Part shown: positions 9,564-17,309 of the stretch, in pieces
Layout of the letters: the number at the start of each line of letters is the position of its first letter
Numbering within the stretch: position 1 is the stretch's first letter
Assembly (NCBI GenBank): GCA_016717205.1
Contig: JADKGC010000019.1
Span: 1 to 43,645, forward strand
DNA length: 43,645 nt
Direction: 5' to 3'
Source of the DNA: Candidatus Flexifilum breve
GTDB lineage: Bacteria > Chloroflexota > Anaerolineae > Aggregatilineales > Phototrophicaceae
Translations under genes and position numbers: made by a program
The notes under the pieces: model-generated
Seen by the model: only the letters and a program-made list of their open reading frames with translations
Told to the model about the DNA's origin: nothing
Database searches by the model: none

Positions 9564-9967
9564 TACCGGAACAATCCAAACTGCCGTGCGAACGGCACAA
9601 ACTTATTCTGCCGCCAGTCGACGATCACCGGCGTGAAAAACGGACGCGCCGCCATGCGCTCCGTCCCGGTTTCCAGCATCACGCCATAGATCACGCCGTC
9701 GTGAATGATCGCCTTCATCCGTCCCGCTGGCGTCCACCGCATTGACGCTTTCAGCGCTCCAATGTCAACGTTCGGCGGAAACCCCGGCGAACTCGCCACA
9801 TGCGCCACCCCGCCGCGCACATATGTCTCACCCGGCGGCGACGATCCGAAGCTCAGCACTATGTCGCTGGTCATCTCGGTCGCCCACGCGCGCACAAACT
9901 GGTCGCCGACGTTGGGCAGGTTCTGCCGGATCTGCTGGAGCTTGCGTTTGTTCAGTTGGATCGGCAT
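9563..9967 (-). CDS. Neck / tail-joining protein, HK97 gp10-like
   Basis: 134 residues from MPIQLNKRKLQQIRQNLPNV (ATG at 9967). Features typical of the HK97 gp10 family are an N-terminal helix, then RGGVAHVASSPGFPPNVDIG, YGVMLETGTERMAARPFFTP near the C-terminus, and a short end. These proteins sit in the neck between head connector and tail. It overlaps the neighbouring genes at both ends by a base or a few, as in a tightly coupled morphogenesis operon. Confidence 0.8.
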   Translation of the reverse strand: MPIQLNKRKLQQIRQNLPNVGDQFVRAWATEMTSDIVLSFGSSPPGETYVRGGVAHVASSPGFPPNVDIGALKASMRWTPAGRMKAIIHDGVIYGVMLETGTERMAARPFFTPVIVDWRQNKFVPFARQFGLFR

Positions 9968-10338
9968 TAGTCGCGCCCCTGAATCACGCACTGTTGAAAT
10001 ACCTCGTCGGTGAGCTGCGTCTCAATCCGCGTGATGTCATACGTCACCCCGCCGACCGTCACGCGCATATCCACCGCCAGACTCACCGTCGCCGCCACGA
10101 CTAAGCGATATTCGCGCTTCATCGTTTCCGCTGCGCCTGCCTCCGCCACGCCGCCGCCGTAGCGCTGCCCCACCATGATGATCCGGCACGGCACATCGCT
10201 CGCCGTGACTTCCCACGCATGCACAGGTTCACCATATTCGCCCGTCGTCGACACTTCCCGCTCCAGCAGACATGTGTCCGTGAAGAAACCCGCGGCGACC
10301 CGCTGCATCATAGCGACGACTTGACTTGAGGCAGGCAT
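9967..10338 (-). CDS. Head closure / stopper protein
   Basis: 123 residues from MPASSQVVAMMQRVAAGFFT (ATG at 10338, with GAAAGGG upstream). It contains ETMKREYRLVVAATVSLAVD and TVGGVTYDITRIETQLTDEV, a beta-barrel pattern usual for SPP1 gp16-like stopper proteins that seal the portal and bind the tail. Its place between the connector and the gp10-like protein agrees. A longer frame runs further upstream, but it covers the out-of-frame small membrane gene and is unlikely. Confidence 0.75.
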   Translation of the reverse strand: MPASSQVVAMMQRVAAGFFTDTCLLEREVSTTGEYGEPVHAWEVTASDVPCRIIMVGQRYGGGVAEAGAAETMKREYRLVVAATVSLAVDMRVTVGGVTYDITRIETQLTDEVFQQCVIQGRD

Positions 10339-10348
10339 AAGACCCTTT

Positions 10349-10501
10349 CTACAAACCCATGCGCAGGCGCACAATTTCCAACAGCGGAGCCAGCGCCAGC
10401 CACAGCACGAATTGGGCGAACTCAATCGGCCAAACCATAATGCTCAGCGCGCGCTGATCCATTGCTGCCTTCAGTCGTGCAAACCGCTTTTCCATGCGCA
10501 T
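10349..10501 (-). CDS. Small membrane protein inside the head-tail operon
   Basis: 50 residues starting MRMEKRFARLKAAMDQRALS. A charged N-terminal helix is followed by a hydrophobic helix around residues 22-42 (MVWPIEFAQFVLWLALAPLL) and a short basic tail ending RLRMGL. GGAGAG precedes the start. It lies between the connector and the stopper gene on the same strand. I do not recognise it. A membrane protein is unusual at this place in a neck operon. Confidence 0.6.
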   Translation of the reverse strand: MRMEKRFARLKAAMDQRALSIMVWPIEFAQFVLWLALAPLLEIVRLRMGL

Positions 10502-10522
10502 CGGTTCACTCTCCTAGACCTT

Positions 10523-10564
10523 CTTGTCTCCCCTCTCCCACGGGAGAGGGGTCGGGGGTGAGGC
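10523..10564 (-). repeat. Palindromic repeat copy 4
   Basis: Arms CCCCTCTCCC/GGGAGAGGGG with the centre AC in place of TT. It lies directly after the stop of the connector gene (10564) and before the small membrane protein. Oriented with the genes. Confidence 0.9.
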
Positions 10565-10923
10565 TAATCCGTATACGGCTCTTCGGTCGCCAGACTGTCC
10601 ACGCGGTACGTGTTGACCACGCCTGCCGTAATCGCCGCCCCGCCGAGTTCACGCCGCTTCTCCGCCAGCAATTGCGCAAACCCATCCCGCGCCGCCTTGT
10701 TGTCGATTTGCAACCAGTCGGCCTTAAAGTTCGGCTGGCTCAGCCGCGCCATGATGAACTTGATCACCGAAATGACCGCCCGCTGCCATGTCTCCTCTTG
10801 CGCGAGGATCATCGTGATTTCCTCATCGCTGATGAAGCTCTCAGCCTCGACCGTCTGCCCGGTATGGAAGCGCACCAGCGTGGCGTCGCTCGGCGTGCTG
10901 CTCGGCGTGTACGTGAACGTCAC
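10564..10923 (-). CDS. Head-tail connector, gp6/gp15-like
   Basis: 119 residues, MTFTYTPSSTPSDATLVRFH to EEPYTD. The stretch FISDEEITMILAQEETWQRA is the usual opening helix of connector (adaptor) proteins that bind beneath the portal, followed by a helix bundle and a C-terminal strand. Its position between two small structural proteins and the stopper supports this. The C-terminal codons abut repeat copy 4. Confidence 0.75.
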   Translation of the reverse strand: MTFTYTPSSTPSDATLVRFHTGQTVEAESFISDEEITMILAQEETWQRAVISVIKFIMARLSQPNFKADWLQIDNKAARDGFAQLLAEKRRELGGAAITAGVVNTYRVDSLATEEPYTD

Positions 10924-10925
10924 AG

Positions 10926-11381
10926 TTAGCCCTCGCTCATCAAAAACAGGCTGATCGTCAAATCAGTCGTCGCCGTATAGGTCGGCGTCCCGCTGCACAC
11001 GAAATAGCCGTACAGCGTCCCGCCATCCACACTAAAATAACTGTTCAGATCCTCGACCAGCGCCACCGCGTTGCCGTTGAGCGTGGTGTAATCCGCGCTG
11101 GCGACTGGCACCACGGCGACCAGCTTCGCAAGGTCGGCCACGGTCGGCTCAAACGCCGCATTATCAGCAATCGAGCTTGGCGCACTGTTGAACAAATACA
11201 GCGAGCCCGCTGCTTTCACGTTGCCATCGTCGACCAGCCGCACGCTCTTGAGCAGATACACCCCACTGGCCGCCGCCATCGTGAACGTCAGCCGCCCGCC
11301 AACCACATCGCTGGCACTGTAAGCGCCCGCGGTGACGGTCGGCGTGGTGGATTGCTCGATCAGCTTGATCATGCTCGCCAT
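10926..11381 (-). CDS. Structural protein, beta-rich, unknown role
   Basis: 151 residues starting MASMIKLIEQSTTPTVTAGA. Strand-rich with GVYLLKSVRLVDDGNVKAAG and FLFN/YLFN-type turns, no charged helices and no membrane segment. The next upstream gene (11383-11865) has the same size and texture and ends one base before this one starts, so they may act together. Minor head proteins with jelly-roll folds are often found here, after the major capsid gene. That role is inferred. Confidence 0.7.
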   Translation of the reverse strand: MASMIKLIEQSTTPTVTAGAYSASDVVGGRLTFTMAAASGVYLLKSVRLVDDGNVKAAGSLYLFNSAPSSIADNAAFEPTVADLAKLVAVVPVASADYTTLNGNAVALVEDLNSYFSVDGGTLYGYFVCSGTPTYTATTDLTISLFLMSEG

Positions 11382-11382
11382 G

Positions 11383-11865
11383 TTACGCCGCCGTCACGGT
11401 CGCGCCGTCGCTGATCGGACGCCAGATCGCGTAATAGTCAATCTGCCCGGCGGTGACGTTGGCCGTCCCCGCCGTTTCGATGATATCGCTGTTGTTGACG
11501 ATCACGCCGTTGCTGCTCAGCGCCTTCGCCAGCACGCCCGGCGTATTGTCGAGCCACACCTCATTCGCGTCGATATCGGTGGCCGTCGTCGAAGCGATCA
11601 GCACCGCCGTGTTGCCCGCCACCCCCACGGAGAGCGTCGCGCTCGCCCCGGTCAGCAGCGTGTTGCAGATGCCAAACAAGCGCACTTCCACCACGCCCGA
11701 CACTTCAAACAGCGTGACCGGGTTGCCCGTGCCATCATAATCGCCGTGCGCGTTCGCTGTCCCGCCGTCGAAAGCCGCCCCGGTGTGCTTGGCGATCCGC
11801 CAATCCGGCACCAGTTCCAGCCCATCCTGCACCGAAATCCCATTCGGGAATGCTGTTACGGTCAT
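11383..11865 (-). CDS. Structural protein, beta-rich, unknown role
   Basis: 160 residues starting MTVTAFPNGISVQDGLELVP. Contains VRLFGICNTLLTGASATLSV and a C-terminal YYAIWRPISDGATVTAA, all beta-like. It lies between the major capsid protein and the 10926 gene on the same strand. The sequence resembles minor capsid or head-fibre proteins in composition only. No catalytic motif is visible. Confidence 0.7.
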   Translation of the reverse strand: MTVTAFPNGISVQDGLELVPDWRIAKHTGAAFDGGTANAHGDYDGTGNPVTLFEVSGVVEVRLFGICNTLLTGASATLSVGVAGNTAVLIASTTATDIDANEVWLDNTPGVLAKALSSNGVIVNNSDIIETAGTANVTAGQIDYYAIWRPISDGATVTAA

Positions 11866-11950
11866 AGAACCCTCTTTCGCTCAGGTGAGCGGTCTGCCGG
11901 GCGACGTTAATCCGACGCTGCCCGGCTCCCGCTCATGAAATGGGAGTTGG

Positions 11951-13051
11951 TTAGCTCGGGTTGCTGCCGGCGATCCAGCGCCAGTCCGTCCAGCCGTAGC
12001 TGTAGCGCATGCGCGCGTTGTAGTAGGCGAACGCCCGCTGCACGACGCGATCCAGCGTGATGTCCAGCGCCACGCGGTCAAACCACTTCAGCGACTGCTT
12101 GCGCTTGATCGAGTCGATCATGAACCACGCATTGGAGTCGGTCAGGTAGTGATCGACTTCCACGCGCCAGCGCCCGCGCTGCGGGTTGATCGCGTTGTTC
12201 GCGCTTTCCGGCTGCTGTACCGACTGCGCGATCACCAGCGCGTCGTCTTCCAGTCCCGGCGGCACGAGCAGCGTATCCGGCGTCACGGCGACGAGGTTGC
12301 CCTTGTCATCCTTGAACGCCTGCATGGCCTCGCGCATCGTCTTGACATTCGCGCTCGTCAGCGCCAAGGCGAAATTGTTATCCTGCGTGCCGCCGACTTC
12401 CGGCCCGTTCGGGTGGGAGTCGCTGCACAGTGCCACCGCATCCGCCCCCACAAAGCTGGAGCTGAACGCATTATTGAACACGCTCGCGCGGTCAACCTCG
12501 CGCTTGAGCTGCGCGCTGTCGCCCAGCGCATCCGCCGCGCTGATGATCTGGCGATACAGGTTGTCTTCCATCAGCTCGACCTTGATCGGCAGCTCGACCA
12601 TATACGTGGTGTGCCGGAAGATCTTCTCATACCCTGCGTCAAAGCTGACGCTGGGCACTTTGCCCGAGGTGCTGAAGGTTTCCCACGCATCCGGCGACAC
12701 GGCCCCATACGCCTGCATGTGTTCCGCGTCCTGCGTCGAGTTCAGCACGTCATACTGCATTTCCAGCATCGACGGTCGCCGACTCGCGCCGAGGAAAAAC
12801 CATTCACGAATCCCCGGTTCCAGCGCGTTCGCCCAGCCTTCTTTGATGAGCACGCCATCGGCAAACCACGCGCGCCGCTTGCTCAGCGACACGGCACCGG
12901 CGGCCTTGCGGCGGCGGGTGACGCGGTTGCCCGTGTTCAGACGATCAAACGCGGTCGGCGTGACGACGGCTGCCGTCCCCACCAGTCCCGCTCCAAAAAC
13001 CAGCACCAGCAGCACGCTGATGAAATGAGCCAAACGCTTAAAAGTGTTCAT
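11951..13051 (-). CDS. Major capsid protein, Mu gpT-like (HK97 fold)
   Basis: 366 residues. From about residue 90 it follows the Mu-like major head subunit pattern: VELMEDNLYRQIISAADALG, then FVGADAVALCSDSHPNGPEV, TPDTLLVPPGLEDDALVIAQ, and VEVDHYLTDSNAWFMIDSIK near the C-terminus. The N-terminus is odd. Residues ~9-31 form a hydrophobic, signal-like helix (FISVLLVLVFGAGLVGTAAV), followed by a basic stretch with SLSKRRAWFADG that recurs in the scaffold protein. AGAGGAC precedes the ATG at 13051, so this start looks real. The N-terminal ~85 residues may act as a delta-like domain; that is inference. Confidence 0.88.
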   Translation of the reverse strand: MNTFKRLAHFISVLLVLVFGAGLVGTAAVVTPTAFDRLNTGNRVTRRRKAAGAVSLSKRRAWFADGVLIKEGWANALEPGIREWFFLGASRRPSMLEMQYDVLNSTQDAEHMQAYGAVSPDAWETFSTSGKVPSVSFDAGYEKIFRHTTYMVELPIKVELMEDNLYRQIISAADALGDSAQLKREVDRASVFNNAFSSSFVGADAVALCSDSHPNGPEVGGTQDNNFALALTSANVKTMREAMQAFKDDKGNLVAVTPDTLLVPPGLEDDALVIAQSVQQPESANNAINPQRGRWRVEVDHYLTDSNAWFMIDSIKRKQSLKWFDRVALDITLDRVVQRAFAYYNARMRYSYGWTDWRWIAGSNPS

Positions 13052-13093
13052 GGGTTTGTCCTCTTCTCCGCTTCTCTTTGCTTGGCTCTGCGC

Positions 13094-13522
13094 CTACTGC
13101 GCCTTGTTACCGACGTGCTTGCCGATGTTGAAAGTCACCAGCGTCTCTTCCGTCGCCGTCGACGGTGCGTACACAACGAATTCCTTGTTGGAACTGGTCG
13201 TGACCGTCTGCGCGCCCGTCGCCCCGCTCAGGTCGAGCGTCGCGCCTTTCGCGCGCGCATTGGCGTCATACACGCCGAGGATGATGTCGTCGTCGACGAT
13301 TACCCGGAACTTGGTCGTGCTGTCCACACCGACCTGCGTTTCCAGCACCAACCCGGTAAAGTTGGCATCGCCCGTCGCGCCGAGGTCGATCTCGCCGCTT
13401 TCGAGGTTGACCAGATCGCCCTTGCTCAGCGTTTCATTGTCTTTGCAAGTGAGATCCTGAATGGTGGGAGCTCCGCCGCTGATGCGCCCGCGATAACGAA
13501 AGCCCGCCGAAGTATCAGTCAT
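13094..13522 (-). CDS. Capsid decoration / stabilisation protein
   Basis: 142 residues starting MTDTSAGFRYRGRISGGAPT. The sequence TLSKGDLVNLESGEIDLGAT, then LVLETQVGVDSTTKFRVIVD, is typical of small beta-barrel decoration proteins that trimerise on HK97-type capsids. It lies immediately upstream of the major capsid gene, the usual place. A second protein of the same type lies at 15701-16135. Confidence 0.7.
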   Translation of the reverse strand: MTDTSAGFRYRGRISGGAPTIQDLTCKDNETLSKGDLVNLESGEIDLGATGDANFTGLVLETQVGVDSTTKFRVIVDDDIILGVYDANARAKGATLDLSGATGAQTVTTSSNKEFVVYAPSTATEETLVTFNIGKHVGNKAQ

Positions 13523-13632
13523 GATTGCCTCTTGTTGTTCTAATCATCTGCAAACGCGCCGGGGGATGTGTTTCTCAAGCCATCCACCCGCCACAGGCTT
13601 AGAAGCAGTCAGGCTGAGCCCACCGCTCCCCG

Positions 13633-14283
13633 TTAGCCGCGCCCCTGAATTTCGGCCAGCCGCTTGGCATACACTTCCGGGGAGATCCCCAGTTGCTTCG
13701 CCACTTGCAGTTGTTCCGGCGTCAGGTTGATCGGCTTTGCGCCGCTGCCCGTCCCTGCCCCCGCGTCGATATTCGGCGGCGGTGGCACGGTCAGCATGCG
13801 CCAGTTATCGTTGAGCCACACTTGCAGCCGTTCCGGCGGGTAATCCACCGGGATCAGCTTCTTCATGGATTCCGGCACCTGCGCGATCAATGCTTCGTTG
13901 GCACTCTTGATCGTGCCTTCGAGCATTTCGGTGCGCTGTCTGAACGATTTCAAGGCCTCGTTTTCCTTCAAGGCATTGTCGGCGATCTGTTGCCACTCGC
14001 CCTGCTTTTTCAAGCGTTCCTGCTCAGCAGCTTGCGCGTTGATCTGAACCTGCGCCAGCATTTCCTCGGCCTTGCGCGCGCGTTCCAGCGCCTCGTCCAA
14101 CCGTGACTTCGGGATCATATGTTCGGCGTTTTGCGTCCCCGCGGACGATGCTCCCGTGACCGACTGTCCGCTGCCCGGCTGCGAACCTTCATCCGCAAAC
14201 CATGCGCGCCGCTTGGCAAGGTTGACGCTGCCCTCAGCCCCATCCCGCCGCGTTGTCTTCAGTGCCTTCCATACGTGGTTCAA
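13633..14283 (-). CDS. Scaffolding protein
   Basis: 216 residues. Residues ~55-130 form a long charged coiled coil (SRLDEALERARKAEEMLAQV onward). A proline-rich linker follows, and a short C-terminal helical domain with NLTPEQLQVAKQLGISPEVY, the form expected for scaffold C-termini that bind the shell. The N-terminus has VNLAKRRAWFADEG, nearly the same as in the major capsid protein, and both continue to a TQ(D/N)AEHM motif. It lies two genes upstream of the capsid protein, as usual. Confidence 0.82.
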   Translation of the reverse strand: MNHVWKALKTTRRDGAEGSVNLAKRRAWFADEGSQPGSGQSVTGASSAGTQNAEHMIPKSRLDEALERARKAEEMLAQVQINAQAAEQERLKKQGEWQQIADNALKENEALKSFRQRTEMLEGTIKSANEALIAQVPESMKKLIPVDYPPERLQVWLNDNWRMLTVPPPPNIDAGAGTGSGAKPINLTPEQLQVAKQLGISPEVYAKRLAEIQGRG

Positions 14284-14397
14284 CGTGTTACCCTACCCTC
14301 TCTGTTTCGTTTTTTACGTGCTACGCCACGAGTTTTCTTGATCATCCGTTTTCTCAGCGGAGATAACGCGCTTTCTACAACCCAAATTTGGGATAAG

Positions 14398-14607
14398 CTA
14401 CTCTGCTTTGGTCTGCACCGGCACAGCGACCATCCGCACCGGGAATTGCTTACGGCACATCCACCAGATCGCCGCCGCCCGCACCAAGCGCGGCATGCTG
14501 AATCTCAGCCGTCCCACGTTGAGCAGCATCGACGCATCCCCCGCCATCTGCCACACAAAACGCGGTGTCAACCGCACCACGCCGACGACCACCTGTTGAT
14601 TGCTCAT
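14398..14607 (-). CDS. Small basic protein, unknown
   Basis: 69 residues starting MSNQQVVVGVVRLTPRFVWQ. Its ATG overlaps the stop of the head morphogenesis gene (ATGA), so the two are translationally coupled. It is hydrophobic and basic with one possible short membrane helix (RAAAIWWMC). I do not recognise it. Confidence 0.6.
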   Translation of the reverse strand: MSNQQVVVGVVRLTPRFVWQMAGDASMLLNVGRLRFSMPRLVRAAAIWWMCRKQFPVRMVAVPVQTKAE

Positions 14608-15626
14608 TCTTCGTCCATGTTTCTGCCCAAAATACCTTTCAGGCTCGCCTCTCTGACCATCTCCCCAAACACGGGATCGGTGTACGGCTGCACGAAGTCG
14701 CGCAGCTCAATCCGCCCGCCCTTCCACAGTTCAAACGCGCTGTCCCCCATCTGCGCGCGCTGCCGCTCTTCCGGCAGTTGGCTAAACCATTCCTCACCCG
14801 TTTGCACCTCACGCGGTCGCCCACGCACCACCGAAATACTTGTGCATCTGCCCGAATGGTGATCGTTGATCCGCTCGTCGATCGGCAGCCGCGTCCCATG
14901 CAGCGCGACGCACGCCATGCACGTCCGCGCATCCAGCGCCGCGATCCGAATTTGCTCCGTCAGAATGTCCTGATTCGCCACGCGCTGAATCACCGCCGCA
15001 TCTCGATACGCCTGTAACTGCACGGTCCGCATCAGCGTGTTGGCCTGCCGCGCTGGCACGCCCTGCGCCATCTGCCGGATCATGCGCGCCGTCGTCAGCG
15101 GATTCCACCCCTCGACCAGCCCGCGCACCGCCTGATTACGCACCGTCTCCAGCACCTGCTGCGGCAGCCCCGCCAATTCATCCGCCCACGCGCTCGAATT
15201 AACATAGCCCACCAGTTGATTGACCGCCTCGGGATCGGGTACATTCCACTGCACGCCGATCAGCCGCAGTTGCTCATCCGTCACGCCGGGGATCGCTAAT
15301 TCGCGTGTCAGCCGTGCCGCCGCGTCGATCCCGCGCCGCTGCACATCCGCCGCCGCCGCATCCACCCGCTGAGCGATTCGCCCCATTTCCGTGTCGAGGT
15401 CGGCCAGCAGCGCGCGCAGCACCGGGTTATCCGGTCGCAGTGGTTGACCCGCCGCTTCCAGCCGCGCCGCCTCCGCTTCCAGTTCCGCCAGCCGCTGATT
15501 AATCAGCCCCGTGCCCACGCTCGCACCAATCGCGTTGAGCGTCTGCCGCGTCGCCTGCTCATACCCGCGGTCGAGCAGCTGCCGCGTCAGCTCGCCAATT
15601 CGATTTGTCCCTGTTGGTTGCGTCAT
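14604..15626 (-). CDS. Head morphogenesis protein, SPP1 gp7 / Mu gpF-like
   Basis: 340 residues. The N-terminal ~200 residues are helical. The conserved MuF domain follows, with ALDARTCMACVALHG (C236, C239) and DHHSGRC (H256/H257, C261), the metal-binding pattern of this family. These minor head proteins bind the portal and enter the head with it. In most phages the gene follows the portal gene. Here the portal is on the other strand at 31.2-32.6 kb. The start ATG (15626) is separated from the decoration gene by the perfect palindrome at 15659-15680. Confidence 0.88.
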   Translation of the reverse strand: MTQPTGTNRIGELTRQLLDRGYEQATRQTLNAIGASVGTGLINQRLAELEAEAARLEAAGQPLRPDNPVLRALLADLDTEMGRIAQRVDAAAADVQRRGIDAAARLTRELAIPGVTDEQLRLIGVQWNVPDPEAVNQLVGYVNSSAWADELAGLPQQVLETVRNQAVRGLVEGWNPLTTARMIRQMAQGVPARQANTLMRTVQLQAYRDAAVIQRVANQDILTEQIRIAALDARTCMACVALHGTRLPIDERINDHHSGRCTSISVVRGRPREVQTGEEWFSQLPEERQRAQMGDSAFELWKGGRIELRDFVQPYTDPVFGEMVREASLKGILGRNMDEE

Positions 15627-15658
15627 GCTGAAGTCTCACAATGGGGTGACGTGTTGTA

Positions 15659-15680
15659 GGGGCAAGGCATGCCTTGCCCC
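15659..15680. repeat. Perfect 22-bp palindrome of a second family
   Basis: GGGGCAAGG-CATG-CCTTGCCCC is a perfect palindrome, preceded by GTA and followed by GTGC. Palindromes of the GTAGGGGCAAGGC type are dispersed in many bacterial genomes, including Chloroflexota as I recall. Only one copy is present here. It lies in the gap between the decoration gene and the head morphogenesis gene. Confidence 0.8.
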
Positions 15681-15700
15681 GTGCTTACAGGTCGCTGATA

Positions 15701-16135
15701 CTAAGCGGTGAGTGCCGCCGTCCCGCGCACGATCTTGAGGTTCATCTTCGTGGTGCTCTTCGCCACGCCGATGATGACCGGGTACATCCCCGACGCCAGA
15801 TCCCCGATCGGCGCAATGCCGCCCGCCGTGCCGCTGAGCACGTACACGCCATCATCCGCCGCCGCGCTCAAGCTGAGCGTGCCGCCGGGCGTAAAGTCGT
15901 CGTCTTCATACACGTATTCGAGCGGTTGACCATCGGACGCGCCATGCAGCGCGATCCCGACGCAGTTGGCCGTCGCCGCGCTCGCGTTCGCATCTGCCAG
16001 CTTCAGGTCGAAATTGTCGCTGCTGTCCTCATAGACCGCCTGCCCCGCCGTGATCGTCGCGCCTGCTCGCCCGCGCCGCGTCTTGGCATTCGCGCCCTTG
16101 ACCACACTCGCCGCGGTAATGCTCACATCTGACAT
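15701..16135 (-). CDS. Capsid decoration protein, first gene of the head operon
   Basis: 144 residues starting MSDVSITAASVVKGANAKTR. It has the pattern of DUF2190-like decoration proteins: AGATITAGQAVYEDSSDNFD, CVGIALHGASDGQPLEYVYE, and a C-terminal strand pair. Beta-rich, no membrane segment. It is the most upstream gene of the minus-strand head operon, after the terminator at 16224-16251, so a late promoter probably lies between 16136 and 16223. Confidence 0.75.
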   Translation of the reverse strand: MSDVSITAASVVKGANAKTRRGRAGATITAGQAVYEDSSDNFDLKLADANASAATANCVGIALHGASDGQPLEYVYEDDDFTPGGTLSLSAAADDGVYVLSGTAGGIAPIGDLASGMYPVIIGVAKSTTKMNLKIVRGTAALTA

Positions 16136-16207
16136 CTTGCATCCCTTCGATTAATCGAACACTCATGCACATGCACCTGTGATCTGTAGCCTACCCCGCC
16201 GCGCCGC

Positions 16208-16218
16208 GCCTAACGCGC
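16208..16218 (-). promoter_or_regulatory. GCGCGTTAG motif upstream of the head operon
   Basis: Minus strand reads CTGCGCGTTAGGCGCGG between the terminator at 16224-16251 and the first head gene. The 8-mer GCGCGTTA (or one mismatch) recurs in intergenic gaps at 290-297, 8032-8039, 14364-14371, 29093-29100, 36389-36396 and 37812-37819, each time on the strand of the downstream gene. It could be a phage promoter element or operator. Function is inferred from placement only. Confidence 0.35.
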
Positions 16219-16223
16219 AGAAT

Positions 16224-16251
16224 CAAAAAGCGGCAGGTTTCCCCACCGCTT
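16224..16251 (-). terminator. Intrinsic terminator of the small accessory operon
   Basis: On the minus strand, AAGCGG and CCGCTT pair around a 12-base loop and are followed by TTTTTGATT. It lies 25 bases after the stop of the 16276-16482 gene and before the head operon, so it separates the two transcription units. Confidence 0.75.
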
Positions 16252-16275
16252 GAGATCACTCCACCTTCTACAAAC

Positions 16276-16482
16276 CTAGTCGGATTTCTCGCGCTGTTGA
16301 ATTGCTAACCAACTGGTGTATGGAATTGGGATAGCACCTTTGAGAATGATCTCGTTCGCATACTCGATGTAATCGCGCTGCCATTTGATGACCTTATTTG
16401 CGCCGTCGAGATTACTGCGAAGTCGATCAATCTCCTGCTGTAGTTCCGCCTTGCTGGATTCATGATTCAAGTGCCGATTCAA
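16276..16482 (-). CDS. Small coiled-coil protein, unknown
   Basis: 68 residues starting MNRHLNHESSKAELQQEIDR. Residues 8-45 predict a coiled coil with heptad leucine/isoleucine spacing, and the C-terminus is PYTSWLAIQQREKSD. It overlaps the upstream gene by four bases (ATGA). Last gene of a three-gene minus-strand operon that ends at the terminator at 16224. Confidence 0.65.
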   Translation of the reverse strand: MNRHLNHESSKAELQQEIDRLRSNLDGANKVIKWQRDYIEYANEIILKGAIPIPYTSWLAIQQREKSD

Positions 16483-16808
16483 TTCACTTCCTCCTCTCGC
16501 ATAATTACGTTCCCATCAGCATCCCAATCAAATTCTTCGCCTGCCCAACACATCGCGGCGGTGTAACCACTTTGATGCGCATCGCGTAGTTCATAGCCCC
16601 GACTGACGTAAGCCCCGTTCTGGACACGGGCATGATGAAGAATAAGTTTCGTATCCCAACCGCGTTCAATCAGGCGCTTGGCTTCCTTGAAACCCGCAAT
16701 CATTCCGCCGTGATAAGCATCGTCCTCGCACGGGATGTAACCGCTGTTGTCATCTAGCGCCATCTGACAATCTGTGATGTGTTGGTCGATTTCCTCTATG
16801 GTTCTCAT
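16479..16808 (-). CDS. Small acidic protein, unknown
   Basis: 109 residues starting MRTIEEIDQHITDCQMALDD. Acidic throughout, with CEDDAYHGGMIAGFKEAKRL and FDWDADGNVIMREEEVN at the C-terminus. Three cysteines are present but no zinc-ribbon spacing. It is the middle gene of the accessory operon. A role as a small regulator or host-takeover protein is possible, but the sequence does not show one. Confidence 0.65.
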   Translation of the reverse strand: MRTIEEIDQHITDCQMALDDNSGYIPCEDDAYHGGMIAGFKEAKRLIERGWDTKLILHHARVQNGAYVSRGYELRDAHQSGYTAAMCWAGEEFDWDADGNVIMREEEVN

Positions 16809-16847
16809 TTCATCCTCGCTTGTCTAGTAAGAGCCCTCTAGCGGGCG

Positions 16848-17261
16848 CTAGTAGTCGAAATCGTCGTAATATTCGTCATCGAAATCGTCATCAAATTCCG
16901 ACTCGCAGTGTTCACAAAACCCGCTGCCAAAATCGAATGATTCGATGCCTCCCCAAAAAGTTCCACATCCCCGGCAAAACCCCGACCCGTGCATGTGCGC
17001 ATCGCAGTACCACATATCCGGCTCGTCACCGTGTCCCTCTGGCTTGTCGAATTCTGGCAACCAGCACGGATTACCCATCGCGGTACAACCTTCGTGCTGG
17101 CAGGGTTGCGCTTCCCATTCAGGCTCAGTCGGGTAATCTTCGTTCGCGTCGAACCATTCCTGTTCTTCGCGCTCGACTTCGATCTGGTCAAGCATCTCGT
17201 TGTGCTCACGTTCCTGCTGTGCGTAGAAAGCATCAGCGTCAAGTTTCGGGTTTTCGCTCAT
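16848..17261 (-). CDS. Zinc-ribbon-like acidic protein, unknown
   Basis: 137 residues from MSENPKLDADAFYAQQEREH (ATG at 17261; a GTG six bases earlier is possible). The N-terminal ~45 residues are a charged helix. The middle and end hold many Cys/His: CQHEGC, WYCDAH, FCRGCG and FCEHC, enough for two zinc sites. The last ~15 residues are almost all D, E and Y. Acidic tails of this kind are seen in DNA-mimic and host-interaction proteins, but that is only an analogy. First gene of the accessory operon, downstream of the first integrase. Confidence 0.65.
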   Translation of the reverse strand: MSENPKLDADAFYAQQEREHNEMLDQIEVEREEQEWFDANEDYPTEPEWEAQPCQHEGCTAMGNPCWLPEFDKPEGHGDEPDMWYCDAHMHGSGFCRGCGTFWGGIESFDFGSGFCEHCESEFDDDFDDEYYDDFDY

Positions 17262-17309
17262 TTTCACTCATTCCTTTCTAGGCTAGACACAATGCACTTT
17301 CGATCAGTA

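Noticed and set aside
16262..16275. A conserved CCACCTTCTAC motif as a regulatory site
   Set aside because: The matching GTAGAAGGTGG sequences elsewhere (27893, 34738, 10345) act as plain ribosome-binding sites, so the similarity is explained.
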